This document shows positions 1 to 9,904 of a DNA stretch of 64,000 nt, piece by piece. The stretch is from assembly GCA_963576735.1 (NCBI GenBank), contig OY755198.1, positions 1,178,001 through 1,242,000 of the forward strand, read 5' to 3'. The stretch is from Bedellia somnulentella. Lineage: Eukaryota; Arthropoda; Insecta; Lepidoptera; Bedelliidae. The position numbers were made by a program, and so were the translations under genes. Under the pieces are notes generated by a model. It saw nothing but the letters and a program-made list of their open reading frames with translations, ran no database searches and was not told where the DNA came from. How positions within the stretch are numbered: the stretch's first letter is position 1; each line of letters starts with the position of its first letter.

Positions 1-900
1 CACCTGTATATTTCATTTGATTGCAATATAATATATATTTAAGTTTATATTTCGATTAATTAAGTAACAATTATTAGTCTTTTATATTTTTTTCTGCCTC
101 GACATTTTTTCAAAAAATATCTTGTAACAAATTTTCTAAACAACAAAAAAACTATCACATTACTTGATTGCAACAATTTTATTGAACGAAATGATTCTGT
201 ATATGATTAACTCAATTATTTATCAGTTATAAGTCGATTTGTATGAATTCTGATCAAATTAAATGGAAAATTAACAGATTTTGATGACAATGTAAAAAGA
301 AAATTGAAAAATATCGCCAAAATATTATAAAAAAAAAAACTAAAATCTCTCAACAAAGAATACAAAAACATGACAATACTTAAAAATATATTTTTTTAAG
401 GAATTAGTATTTATAGTTTTTTTTGTAATCTCCAGATTAACTAAGAAATCCATGGTATTAACAAAGAACACTAACGAGAGGTAAATTCGAAAAAGTAATA
501 TTTATGTGAATTACAAAACCACTTTCACATTATCTAGTGGCAACCAGTGAAAAAAAATCGACCATAATTTCAATAAAACTGGCATTATATTTAAAGATAA
601 CAATATTTATCTATTCTATATTGATTTAGTGTACTTTTGATTTTGCATTGATATCTTTTTTAGTCTGAGTAAAAAAAATACTATAAATTCGATCATACTG
701 TAAGAAGGTTAAAAATTACTGGCTTTCAACGATGTTAGTTTTATTAAAATTGAGCTTTAATAAAAACTAAAGTAAAAAATGTGCCGTAGAAGTCCAAAAA
801 TAAGTAATATTTTTACTAGAAAATATGACTTTTTAAATAGGGGGTTGTAGTTACTATTAAATTAGTTAACTATACTTAGTTTTTTCACTTTGGCCATATA
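1..900. other. AT-rich DNA without recognisable gene
   Basis: Mostly A/T runs with stop codons in every frame. I see no splice-bounded exon, transposon terminus or RNA gene here. A short segment at about 905-980 (AGGGCCATAGTCCACCACGC) resembles 54230-54300 and is probably a dispersed repeat remnant. Confidence 0.5.
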
Positions 901-1116
901 TGTCCCTAACAAGGGGCTTGAGCCCCTAAATACGGTGATTAGGGCCATAGTCCACCACGCTGGCTTAATGAAGATTGGTAGACTAACGACTACTACATTT
1001 ATTTTTTATTTTTTTTTAATTTATAATGTCACATAACAAAAACTTGGTTTTCAATTAACATTTTAATTTAATTCGTTCCGAGATAAATTCTTTAACAAAT
1101 ATTACCTCTTTATAAT

Positions 1117-1300
1117 ACATACATACATAAACGTAGGCGGAGAATTTGATCATGACTTTCTAGTGTTTCATTTACATTAATCTTTCCATACATGCCCTTA
1201 TTCATTCATACTTCAGACGCCTGCCTTTTGAGCACATTTTCTATTTGATCTAAATGTGTCCTCCGTGGTCGTTCTCTACTAACATAACCATTTTACTCCT
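1117..1300 (-). mobile_element. RTE-like LINE 3' fragment, diverged
   Basis: Minus-strand relic of the LINE seen at 34105-36134. It has a CATACATACATA tail on the left, then decayed 3' UTR, then sequence matching the C-terminal coding region around the GCCTGCCTTTTGAGCACATT block and CTAAATGTGTCCTCC. The hairpin region is badly eroded and no coding capacity remains. Confidence 0.7.
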
Positions 1301-1372
1301 TGTCTTTTATTGAAATGTAACTTTCTGAATTAATCCCAAAATAATACAAATTGTAATATTCATCTTTAGAGT

Positions 1373-1616
1373 GCCGTGTAGTGTCGGCTTAGAATAGCAC
1401 TACCCCGTTTCTACCGATGGGTGTACGTAAGAGGCGACTAACGGTATTGGGGCTTTTAAGGGATTTTTGGGCGATGCGGCTGGAGACCCATCACCAACAA
1501 CCTTTACTTTACCATCTTTTCCCCACTCAACGTCCAAAAGTGGCTGAGGAATTTCTAATTCCTTAGCTCTGGCTACCCCTTGTAGGGATTTATAGCCGTG
1601 AGTATATGTTATGTTA
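1373..1616 (+). mobile_element. SINE-A copy, ATGTT-tailed variant
   Basis: Full-length copy from GCCGTGTAGTGTCGGC to GCCGTGAGTATATG. The tail is (ATGTT)n instead of the usual (ATGT)n. It carries the CCGTTTCTACCGATGGG and GCGGCTGGAGACC variants shared with the copy at 63452-63708, which defines a small subfamily. Confidence 0.88.
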
Positions 1617-1923
1617 GGATGTTATCTTTAAAGTTCTCAGTTAATCACTTTCCATTTTATCTCAGATAAATTGGCATAAGTGGCTGAGAAATAAATTTTC
1701 ATTCAAATGTCTTTTTGACGTTTTGGTATGTATCGTGGGTTATTGCAACAGACGGTATATCATAATTTCGCTAGTAAAATTGTAATATTACTAATTATCT
1801 TCGATAATATAAATATTGGCGATATGTTATTGCCTAAGAAGATTGTTAAAGTGAAACTAAAGAATCACTTTTTTTGTAAACTTGTCAGTGTTTATAATAT
1901 ATTTTTGTTATGGTAAATGGTTT

Positions 1924-2168
1924 GCCGTGTAGTGCCGGCTTAGAATGTCGCTACCCCTTTCTACCCACGGGTGTCGTAAGAGGCGACTAAGGGTATTGGG
2001 GCTTTTTATTGGATTTTTGGGCGATGCGGTTGGAGACCCATCACCAAAAACCTTTATTCTTACCATCTTTTCCCCACTCAACTTCCAAAAGTGTCTGAGG
2101 AATTTATAATTCCTTAGCTCTGGTTACCCCTTCTAGGGAAATATAGCCGTGAGTATATGTATATATGT
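1924..2168 (+). mobile_element. SINE-A copy, GTGCCGGC subfamily
   Basis: Full-length copy beginning GCCGTGTAGTGCCGGC and carrying TTTCTACCCACGGGTGTCG and TTTTTATTGGATTTTTGGG. These positions mark a subfamily distinct from the CCGGTGGGTGTACG type. The tail is a short ATAT/ATGT run. Confidence 0.88.
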
Positions 2169-2169
2169 A

Positions 2170-2830
2170 AAAACAGTATTGGGATTTCCTTAATAATATT
2201 TTTGTAGTAAACTGTACTTTTTGGGTATTTAATGGGATGGGAATTCAACAAAAATATATTTATTTTCTGAACTAATTATCGATAATGTGTTGTTATAATA
2301 TTACTAGAGAAATTACAATAATTCAATTTAAACAATATCCCTTCAAAATATGTATTCATTTAATAATTGATTGGAAATTTATTTGGTTATGTTATGATCA
2401 CTTTATCTTTCTGTTTACTGTCCTTAGAAAAAAAACTTTTCTGTTTCAAATAATGTTTCTTTAGTTTCATTCTTTCTAAGTAATGGGGTAGGCAGAAGAC
2501 GCCTTTTATCTCTATCCTCAGTTAAAAACGTTATTTTTTATTTAAAAGCAATAATTTTGTACGCTTTTAGGAAAAGGAGAAATATTTTAATAGATTATGA
2601 TTAACTTTTTTTTCGGTTTTTTATTTGTGAAATTTCATAGATTCTATCTTAGTTATAGTTTTAAGTGAAAAGAGATTTTAATATCTACGCTTACTAGGTT
2701 TTAAATAAATTAGATATTTGTTTTTTTTCTAATTTTAAAATTGTGTTTAGATTGTAAGGTAGTTATAAGTTTGCATTGTATTTTAATATGAATATACACA
2801 ATAATATAAATGTCAGATTTGTTTTTATTT
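2170..2830. other. AT-rich spacer
   Basis: No gene, splice pattern or transposon end seen. The text TAATGGGGTAGGCAGAAGACG near 2482 faintly resembles the RTE 3' hairpin region but is too short to call. Confidence 0.4.
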
Positions 2831-2990
2831 CATACATACATACATATACTAACGGCTATAAATCCCTAGAAGGGGTAGCCAGAGCTTAGGAATTAGGAAT
2901 TCCTCAGCCACTTTTAGAAGTTGCGTGGGGAAAAGATGGTGAAATAAAGGTTTTTGGTAATGGGTCTCCAACCGCATCGCCCAAAATCCC
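2831..2990 (-). mobile_element. SINE-A copy, 5'-truncated
   Basis: Reads tail-first: CATACATACATACATATACT, then the hairpin region and the body down to CGCATCGCCCAAAATCCC. The 5' third, including the GTGTAGTG head, is missing. That is the usual outcome of incomplete reverse transcription. Confidence 0.85.
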
Positions 2991-3330
2991 TGTACCCTCG
3001 GGATAATAAAGTTATGAATATAAATAGGTGTAAAACTTCGATACGAACAGGGGCCTACAATTCTGTGATTCTAAGTCATAATAATTTTAGTTTGGTGCAT
3101 CTAATTTGTTTTTGTTGTAATTTTTATTTGTTTAAAGAGCTTAAGTCAACTTAAGCTTACTTTCTTTTACTTTTATAGATGTACGGCATGAAAACGATGT
3201 TTTTTTAATGTATTATTGCATGCCATTTTCCCATACATGCTCTTTTGATAATTCTCACTTTTAAAGTAAGTAAAAGATATTTATTTGGCAAAATTTACAT
3301 AAATGAAAACAAAAATAAAATATAATTATA

Positions 3331-3571
3331 CATACATATACTCACGGCTATGAATCCCTTGAAGGGGTAACCAGAGCTAGGGAATCAGAAATACCTCAGC
3401 CACTTTTAAAAAGTTGTGTGGGGAAAGGATGGTAAAATAAAGATTTTTGGTGATGGGTCTCCAACCGCATCGCCCAAAAATTCCTTAAAAGCCCCAATAC
3501 CGTTAGTCGCCTCTTACGTACACCCACCGAAAGAAAAGGGGTAGTGTTATTCTAAGCCGACACTACACGGC
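3331..3571 (-). mobile_element. SINE-A copy, full length
   Basis: Minus-strand copy from CATACATATACTCACGGC to ACACTACACGGC. Its sequence is close to the family majority, so it is relatively young. Confidence 0.88.
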
Positions 3572-4225
3572 AACGTAAACTTGTAAATGACAACGTTAAA
3601 ATGGAAATTTATATAAGCTGAACCATATTAATCTATTATAGGTAATTACTAATATAAAAATGGCTTTCTAAGTACTCATTACAGATATTCGCTATTTCAA
3701 TAAAAGTGTTTAATAATTAACAATAAAAAAAATGCGAACAATATTGGGTAACTATTCTTTATTTATTAATCCCTTAACCCTTTCCACGCCAAGAGTTTTA
3801 GTCAAAAACGTTCATCACACGCCACGGCAATAAACGCGGTTGATTTACTAGTGTTGGTCGATATTGTCGATAACTATCGATCAGTTATCGATAACTGGAG
3901 ACGGCGGTGCTCCTGCCAACCAATTAAATTCGTCATCTTCTCCCTAAAACAATAGTTGTAAATTACTCACAAAATTCTTATATTTTTAGTAACACGAAAT
4001 AAAAAATAAAAATAAATTTGATAGGTAGTAAGTTTTTTTTTCTAAAGTTAATAAAAGTCAAAAAAAAAAAAGTCAAAACAAAGTCAATACATCTTTATAC
4101 CTAGGTATTAATTTCAATATTCCTATAAAAAAAAATAAACAAACATTATATTGTATCAGAGCAGAGTAACTACACTAGATTGAGATTGAAAACACTATAT
4201 TGTATTATAATTTTTAATAACTTAC

Positions 4226-4315
4226 CTGTTGATTATGTATGAACACTTCATCACTTTCAAATTCAACATCATCAGTTCCTTCTAAAATCCTTATCAACTC
4301 CTCTGCAGTGGTCAT
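4226..4315 (-). pseudogene. piggyBac transposase first coding exon (remnant)
   Basis: Ninety bases read from an ATG (4315-4313) as 30 codons, MTTAEELIRILEGTDD followed by VEFESDEVFIHNQQ, and then meet CAG|GTAAG, a good splice donor in phase 0. An acidic, leucine-bearing start just inside one end is typical of piggyBac transposases, which often open with a short glutamate/aspartate-rich stretch. No second exon is found before the left terminus at 3778, so the catalytic domain has been deleted. The exon lies inside TTAA-bounded inverted repeats in the expected direction, reading away from the right end. It is too short to place in a piggyBac lineage. Confidence 0.6.
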
Positions 4316-4489
4316 ATTTCAATAAATATTAATTTACAATAATAATAACTCAACTTAGCAACGCAAAGATGATAACCCAGTAAATAACATGATTTTGCAG
4401 GGTACTTCCATAATTTATCGATATCTCCTACCCTCATTGTACAGCACAAAAAAATAGTTCTAGAAATATCTATCGCCTCTGACGTCACT

Positions 4490-5060
4490 TCCGTGTCTGA
4501 TATATCAGACGTTGGCGTACGAGACTGATGCATGATCGTGTCGCTATAGTGTTGTGACATACCATGAAATTTACTGGATTCGATACAAAACACAATTTGA
4601 AAATATATTAATTTCTCTGTGGTAAAACTTGGTAAAATAACGTCACACTAAAATTTTCTATGCCCAAAACAAAAACCTGTATAATTTTGACATTTTTAGA
4701 CGTTTCTTTTTAGAGTACCAGATTTCTGGCTTTGGCAGTTACATTGTAATGTAACATCACTAATGTCTGATATATCAGACATTGGCGCTGAGGGTTCAAA
4801 TAAAAAAAGAGTCGGATTTAACTAATAAACACGGTTTTGTTTTTAATAATTTATTTTTAAAATAACATTATAATACATTGTGAAATTGTTATTTTTGATT
4901 AACTAAAGTATAAACTGTCTGAAAATTTTATGCATATGTCGTCAGGTACTATAACGATAAGAAAAAATAGAGTTAAATTGGTAAGATTTATTTGTCTGAT
5001 ATATCAGACTTTGGCGGCGAGGGCACGAAACTTAAATGTCTAATATATCAGACTTTGGCG
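4490..5060. repeat. Subterminal palindrome array in the piggyBac-like element
   Basis: The palindrome TCTGATATATCAGA followed by CNTTGGCG occurs near 4497, 4767 and 4994, with a variant TCTAATATATCAGA near 5038. All copies are in the same orientation relative to the GGCG suffix, and the last abuts the right terminus. Repeated subterminal motifs in DNA transposons are often transposase-binding sites; that role is inference here. Confidence 0.65.
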
Positions 5061-5073
5061 CTGAAAAGGTTAA

Positions 5074-5156
5074 AAGCCCCAACACCGTTGGTCGCCTCTT
5101 ACGTACACCCACCGGCAGAAATGGGGTAGTGTTATTCTAAGCCGACACTACACAGC
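5074..5156 (-). mobile_element. SINE-A copy, head only
   Basis: Only the 5' third of SINE-A is present, from TTAAAAGCCCC to CACTACACAGC. It begins exactly at the TTAA used by the adjacent piggyBac-like element. The 3' part is not found across the element, so it was probably lost by deletion after that insertion. Confidence 0.75.
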
Positions 5157-5316
5157 AAATAAAACAATGTATATGAAATAATCAAGTAAATTTTCGCAGA
5201 AGCACAATTGCCGCCGTTATCACTAAATGCGATCTCTTCCAGACAACCTTTGGATGATAAGGTCAATAAAATTAAGGTTATTCAGGCAAAACAAAGTCAA
5301 TCAAATAACAATAAAT

Positions 5317-5564
5317 ACATACATACATACATATACTCACGGCTATAAATCCCAAGAAGAGGTAGCCAGAGCTAAGGAACTAGAATTTCCTCAGCCACTT
5401 TTGGAAAGTTGAGTGGGGAAAAGATGGCAAAATAAAGGTTGTTGGTGATGGGTCTCCAACCGCATCGCCCAAAAATCCCTTAATAGCCCCATACCGTTAG
5501 TCGCCTCTTACGTACACCCACCGGAAGAAATGGGGTAGTGCTATTCTAGACCGACACTACACGG
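5317..5564 (-). mobile_element. SINE-A copy, full length
   Basis: Runs from an (ACAT)n tail and ATACTCACGGC to CGACACTACACGG. Its antisense strand is open over part of its length, a recurring feature of this family rather than a gene. Confidence 0.88.
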
Positions 5565-5959
5565 GAAACTTTTGAGGGTGATTATAAGCCAATGCATTTT
5601 TTTGAAAACCTCGGTCGCATTCTGGTTCTTGATGCCTTTAACCATTATTTTAAGTTTGGTAGAGATCGGTTCAGCCGTTTAGGAGAAGAGATGTCACAAG
5701 CGAAATACAAAAGTCGGGGGTAAATGGAGCTTCGCCTCAACTAACTGTTTGTTTCCTAAAGAAATAAAATATTAAAATATGGCTTCCCACGATCCTGAAA
5801 ATGTGCTTGCATTCATAATTCTTCTCAAATTTGCTCTGTTTTTATCTTCACAAAGGACACCGCTATTTGTGACTCATTTGTCTGGTTTTACTTGTTTAAA
5901 GAAAATGTATATGGTGTCGGATCAGAGCAGCGCAACTCTATTTCTTTTCATGTTTTATA

Positions 5960-6035
5960 CAAACAATACTATCCCACCAAAAAGTTTCTGTCAAAAACTA
6001 GCCAAGTCTCGATGGAGCTGCGAGTTAATCACTTA
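5960..6035 (+). repeat. Fragment of the dispersed X repeat
   Basis: The stretch ATCCCACCAAAAAGTTTCTG through GCCAAGTCTCGATGGAGCTG matches part of the sequence duplicated at 13495-13808 and 14081-14393. It overlaps the end of an 85-codon open frame (5779-6036) that I therefore do not treat as a gene. Confidence 0.55.
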
Positions 6036-7027
6036 AAAACAAAAACTTCAAATTAAAAACTAAACAGAAAAATTAAATATTATTATTTTTTATTTAAAAA
6101 AGAACCGCCTTCAAAAATCCAACTGAAAAGTATAAAATAATTTTTATTTATTTTATTATGTACAACTCTATTCAACTTCTTCTTTTTGAAGTCGGTGCCA
6201 AACCAATTTTCATGACAAAGAAGAACGAACATTAGTGGCCCGCCCAAGTTGAGTGAGTTCTCCACCCCATCAGCGTATGTCATCCTTATAAACCTTCCTT
6301 TTTAATCAATTAATAAAAAAATTCGCATCAAAATTCATTTCGTAGTTTTACAGATTTAAGTATACATAAGGATGTCCCTCTATCCCAGACAGGGAGAGAG
6401 AAAGCGACTTTGTTTTATACTATGTAGTGATTTAGATTCTCGATCATCTTTTTACAAAGTGTTAGAAGTATTGGTTGTACCAACTCGGTGCATGCATGTC
6501 TCTGTCGAATTGTTAATTCCGTTAGTTTGAAATCTGAAAATCTTACATAACCTAACCTAACGTTAGTTTACTATCTCGCTATCTATCTAAAATTATAATT
6601 TACTAGTATTTTCAGTTTTACGGTGACATGTATATTATGATAATTTATCTGCGGAGTGCGACGCATGCACACCAGGCTAAGCACCGCTCACTGTCCCCCA
6701 ATTCCATCCTTTATAAAGCGACGTCGTTGCGAGCGGATAAAATTTCTTGATTTTTGAGCGCGATTGTGTTACCTACTGTTGTTGAGGCACTATCGATTGA
6801 TTTATTATTCGTATGGTTTTCTCTATGTAGCAATTTTCATTTTGGATTTGTCTGTTTGGCACCGACTTCAAAAAGAAGAAGTTGAATAGAGTTGTACATA
6901 ATAAAATAAATAAAAATTATTTTATACTTTTCAGTTGGATTTTTGAAGGCGGTTCTTTTTTAAATAAAAAATAATAATATTTAATTTTTCTGTTTAGTTT
7001 TTAATTTGAAGTTTTTGTTTTTGTTTT
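6035..7027. mobile_element. Foldback element with arms of about 175 bp
   Basis: The left arm (6035-6212) and right arm (about 6856-7027) are nearly exact reverse complements. The outer ends are ACAAAAACTTCAAATTAAAA and its complement; the inner ends are GAAGTCGGTGCCAAAC and GGCACCGACTTC. The 640-bp centre is unrelated, GC-richer around 6650-6780, and has no long ORF. Long inverted arms around a variable core fit a foldback-type DNA element. Confidence 0.75.
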
Positions 7028-7292
7028 TTATTTTATACTTTTTAGTGATAAGTTCTTAAATCACTCTGAGTTTTTTTAGTGAATTAGTGATAGTTTTTTA
7101 GAGATAAGTTTACTGTCCGTTTATTTTATAGTTTTTTTAACAGGTAGTTATAATAATTGTTATTATGACTTTAGCTTACTTGTCACTATTTTGTTTACCT
7201 GCGGGCCTAGATAGAAAATCAAAGGATGCTTTAAGGAAAAGTCGCGTAAGGGAGAACGAAACACCCATCGAAAAAAAACAAAGACTTCAGCA

Positions 7293-7421
7293 GGGCAAGC
7301 ACGAGCCGTATTTAAACTAGTTATCGCGTGGGATAAAGCAGCCATCTTTTACGCACTTACTTAGTATCGTATACTGCCATCTCATTCTAACCGTTATCGT
7401 GTCGATAACTCGTGCTTGCCC
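7293..7421. mobile_element. MITE with GGGCAAGCACGAG termini
   Basis: A 129-bp element with 13-bp perfect inverted ends (GGGCAAGCACGAG) and further internal symmetry (TTATCG on both sides). Flanks TTCAGCA and TTCAGAA may be an imperfect 7-bp target duplication. A second copy is at 54341-54472 in opposite orientation, and a strongly decayed relative lies at about 49170-49312. Confidence 0.8.
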
Positions 7422-7799
7422 TTCAGAATGAGAGAGATCGTCAGCGTGCTGCTCTTGCTGCCGAAACAGATGAGCAAAGAGAAGTTCACCAATCACAAAT
7501 GCGAAGAAACACTCTTATATATATGTAGCGTTGAGTCGTGTAAAATCCCTTGATGAGATGGCTTTAAGTGATATAGATTCAAAGAAATTACTTAACCATC
7601 CCCATGACGAAAGAGCCTTGATTGAAATGACCAGGATGAAAAACATGATGTTGCAATATATTTTTTTTTCTTCAATATAATTAAGGGTAATTTATTCATG
7701 TTTTTATATACTTTTTTGTTTAATAATTTAGTAACTCTGTTTATTACTAATAAAAAAACTTTATTAACATATATTGATAAATCTCTGTCTAGTATTGAT

Positions 7800-8510
7800 A
7801 ACTTTACATACATACTTATATTTCAAACTAAGAAACCTCCTTTTTTTCGAGTCGGTTAAAGAACTTAAACCCTCTCCTGAATGTAATGACATAAACTGAT
7901 AACTGTCTAATAATAACTAAGAACCTTCAAACTTACATACATACTTATAGGTGAAACTCAGAAACTCCTTTTTTGAGACGGTTAGATCACTAAAACCTTG
8001 TCCTTGAAAGTAACAAGTAGTTTTCTGAAAATCGCATCCAAATAGCTTAAGCGAAACGCGAGATAATCGCCGACCAACATACATACATGCAGGTCAAACA
8101 CAGAACCTCCTTTCTTTTAGAGTCGGTTAAATCACTTAACCCAGCTTCTAAATGTACCGAATACTTTTCTGAAAACCGCATCCAAATAGCTTAAGCCAAA
8201 CGTGAGATAATCGCGGACCAACAGACATACATACAGGTCAAACACAGAACCTCCTTTCTTTTTTTGGTCGGTTAAGGCACTAAAACCTTCTCCTAAATGT
8301 AACGAATACTTTTCTGAAAACCGCATCCAAATAGCTTAAGCTAAACGTGAGATAATCGCGGACCAACAGACATACATACAGGTCAAACACAGAACCTCCT
8401 TCCTTTTTTTGGTCGGTTAAGGTACTAAAACCTTCTCCTAAATGTAACGAATACTGTTCTGAAAACCGCATCCAAATAGCTTAAGCCAAACTCGAGATAA
8501 TCGCGGACAA
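7800..8510. repeat. Tandem repeat, unit about 145 bp
   Basis: The word CGCATCCAAATAGCTTAAG recurs at about 8033, 8177, 8322 and 8467, a spacing of 144-145 bp. Each unit carries an AACCTCCTTT...TCGGTTAA block and a CATACATAC run. Two more diverged units extend left to about 7800. Two overlapping minus-strand frames of 63-64 codons encode near-identical peptides only because of this repetition. The AACCTCC...GTCGGTT word resembles the end of the repeat at 57872-58110. Confidence 0.8.
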
Positions 8511-8562
8511 TTATACATACATACATACATACATACATACATACATACATACATACAAACAA
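8511..8562. repeat. (ACAT)n microsatellite
   Basis: About eleven uninterrupted ACAT units close the 145-bp tandem array. The same motif is the tail of SINE-A and of the RTE-like LINE. Confidence 0.95.
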
Positions 8563-8597
8563 TCGAACTGAGAACCTCCTTTTTTGAAGTCGGTTAA

Positions 8598-8692
8598 AAA
8601 ATCCCTTAAAAGCCCCAATACCGTTAGTCGCCTCTTACGTACACCCACCGGAAGAAATGGGGTAGTGCTATTCTAAGCCGGCACTACACAGC
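8598..8692 (-). mobile_element. SINE-A copy, head only
   Basis: Contains AATCCCTTAAAAGCCCCAAT to GCACTACACAGC, the 5' third of SINE-A. The 3' part and tail are absent, and it abuts a TTTTTTGAAGTCGGTTAA block, so a rearrangement rather than simple 5' truncation made it. Confidence 0.75.
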
Positions 8693-9321
8693 ATTTTTAT
8701 TTCATATATATATATATTGGTATCTTCAGTAACCGTTAGTCGGCGGCCTAGAATATAAACATCAAAACGCCTTTACTTCCCTTGGGAGTCGTATAAGGCG
8801 ATAGAGGAATTCGGTATGCAAAGTTTTTTTTGGTATTTACTAAATATTTATTATTCAAAAATGTTGCTGATTGCAAAAAAAACACTTGTGATCTCAGATG
8901 ATATTACGATATTATATTGCATAAACCTATTATTTTCAGTATCGATTAATAAACTGCAAAAACGTATGTCTTCGAAATGTCGTTGAAGGTCAAACACTGT
9001 TACAGTTTTTTGATAAAATAAAGGTCATCTTAGCTTTACTTGATTTAATTCCAAGAAAATATTGTTTAAAACCATAATATCTCGAAATGGTTTTGTAATC
9101 AGCATCACTTTAGTAAAACTTTGCATGCCGAATTATCAGTAAATGGGCAGCAGCATTACACTGAGTACTACCAACATCTTACTGCAATCGCCAACCCGCA
9201 TGCCAAGCGTGGCGATTATGGTTTAATCCCCCATATGATATGCACAAGAACGAATCGGCGGCCCACTATTCCTGGCTACGGCTGCGGTAATGGTAACGGT
9301 GGGGCTGGGCATTACAGGACC

Positions 9322-9482
9322 GCGGGCTGATTATGATCTTTAGCGACCGCGATTGTGTCGCAAGTTGCAATATTGTCGCTGTCAAAAGTGTCAAATCGCA
9401 TACAAATTTATGACATTGACAGCGACAATCGTGCAACTTGCAACACAATCGTCACTCGCAAAAGATACGTAATCAGGGGGCC
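9322..9482. mobile_element. MITE with about 65-bp imperfect inverted arms
   Basis: The left arm starts GGGCTGATTATGATCTTT and the right arm, read inward, starts CCCCCTGATTACGTATCTTT. Both continue through CGATTGTGT, GCAAGTTGCA and ATTGTCGCTGTCA. The loop is only about 30 bp, so the whole element folds into one hairpin. There is no coding capacity. Confidence 0.8.
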
Positions 9483-9629
9483 GGTCGTTGTGTGATCTTT
9501 GGAGGAGGACTATTTTTATATTTATCCATATTTTTATATTATAGCGATATTTTGGCCAGCAGTGGACGTCTATTAGCAGATTTTATGATGATTGTGACTG
9601 TTTAGGCAAAAAAGTGAGAACTCTTATGA

Positions 9630-9885
9630 ATAAAGAATAAATAAAGGAAAGAAAAACTTCAACACAGGCGGGATTCGAACCCGCGACCTCGGGTATACGC
9701 CCTTGTCGTTCTTGCTAATTGAGCTACCGTGTCAATGGCTGCCAGCAAGTGGCAAGAGCGACGGGGGCGTATACCCGAGGTCGCGGGTTCGAATCCCGCC
9801 TGTGTTGAAGTTTTTCTTTCCTTTATTTATTAGTAAAAATCCCCACATGAGGTTTTCATGAACAAAAAGATTTGAACTCTAATGA
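9630..9885. mobile_element. Element T, head-to-head tRNA-like palindrome
   Basis: Arms 9637-9708 and 9761-9833 are reverse complements, each reading AATAAATAAAGGAAAG, then a tRNA-like segment with the B-box-like word GGTTCGAATCC. The right side continues into the element-T border CCCCACATGAGGTTTTCATG. The tRNA-like part has a 7-bp acceptor-type pairing, a D-arm word AGCTCAATT and a T-arm, but the anticodon stem does not fit a normal 7-nt loop. It is a tRNA-derived repeat, not a functional tRNA. Confidence 0.75.
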
Positions 9886-9904
9886 ACTTAATTGACCTGA
9901 GGTT

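Larger units (their letters stand above)
3774..5073 (-). mobile_element. piggyBac-like element, internally deleted
   Basis: The element lies between two TTAA target duplications (3774-3777 and 5070-5073), the hallmark of piggyBac insertion. Its ends are CCCTTTCCACGCCAAGAG at left and, read inward from the right, CCTTTTCAGCGCCAAAG, giving imperfect inverted repeats sharing CC-TTT-C--CGCCAA. Inside, on the minus strand, only the first transposase exon remains; the DDD catalytic region is absent. A palindromic 14-mer recurs four times near the right end. At about 1.3 kb it can only be non-autonomous. The right flank is the head half of a SINE-A copy, whose consensus contains a TTAA. Confidence 0.8.

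Noticed and set aside
4312..4593. 93-codon minus-strand frame
   Set aside because: Lies inside the piggyBac-like element upstream of the more plausible transposase ATG at 4315, out of frame with it, and reads through the palindromic motif.
5779..6036. 85-codon open frame, plus strand
   Set aside because: Its second half is the dispersed X repeat (CCCACCAAAAAG...AGCCAAGTCTCG); no splice or promoter context.
8132..8471. Two overlapping minus-strand frames with near-identical peptides
   Set aside because: Produced by the 145-bp tandem repeat; the repeat length shifts frame each unit, so they are not paralogous genes.
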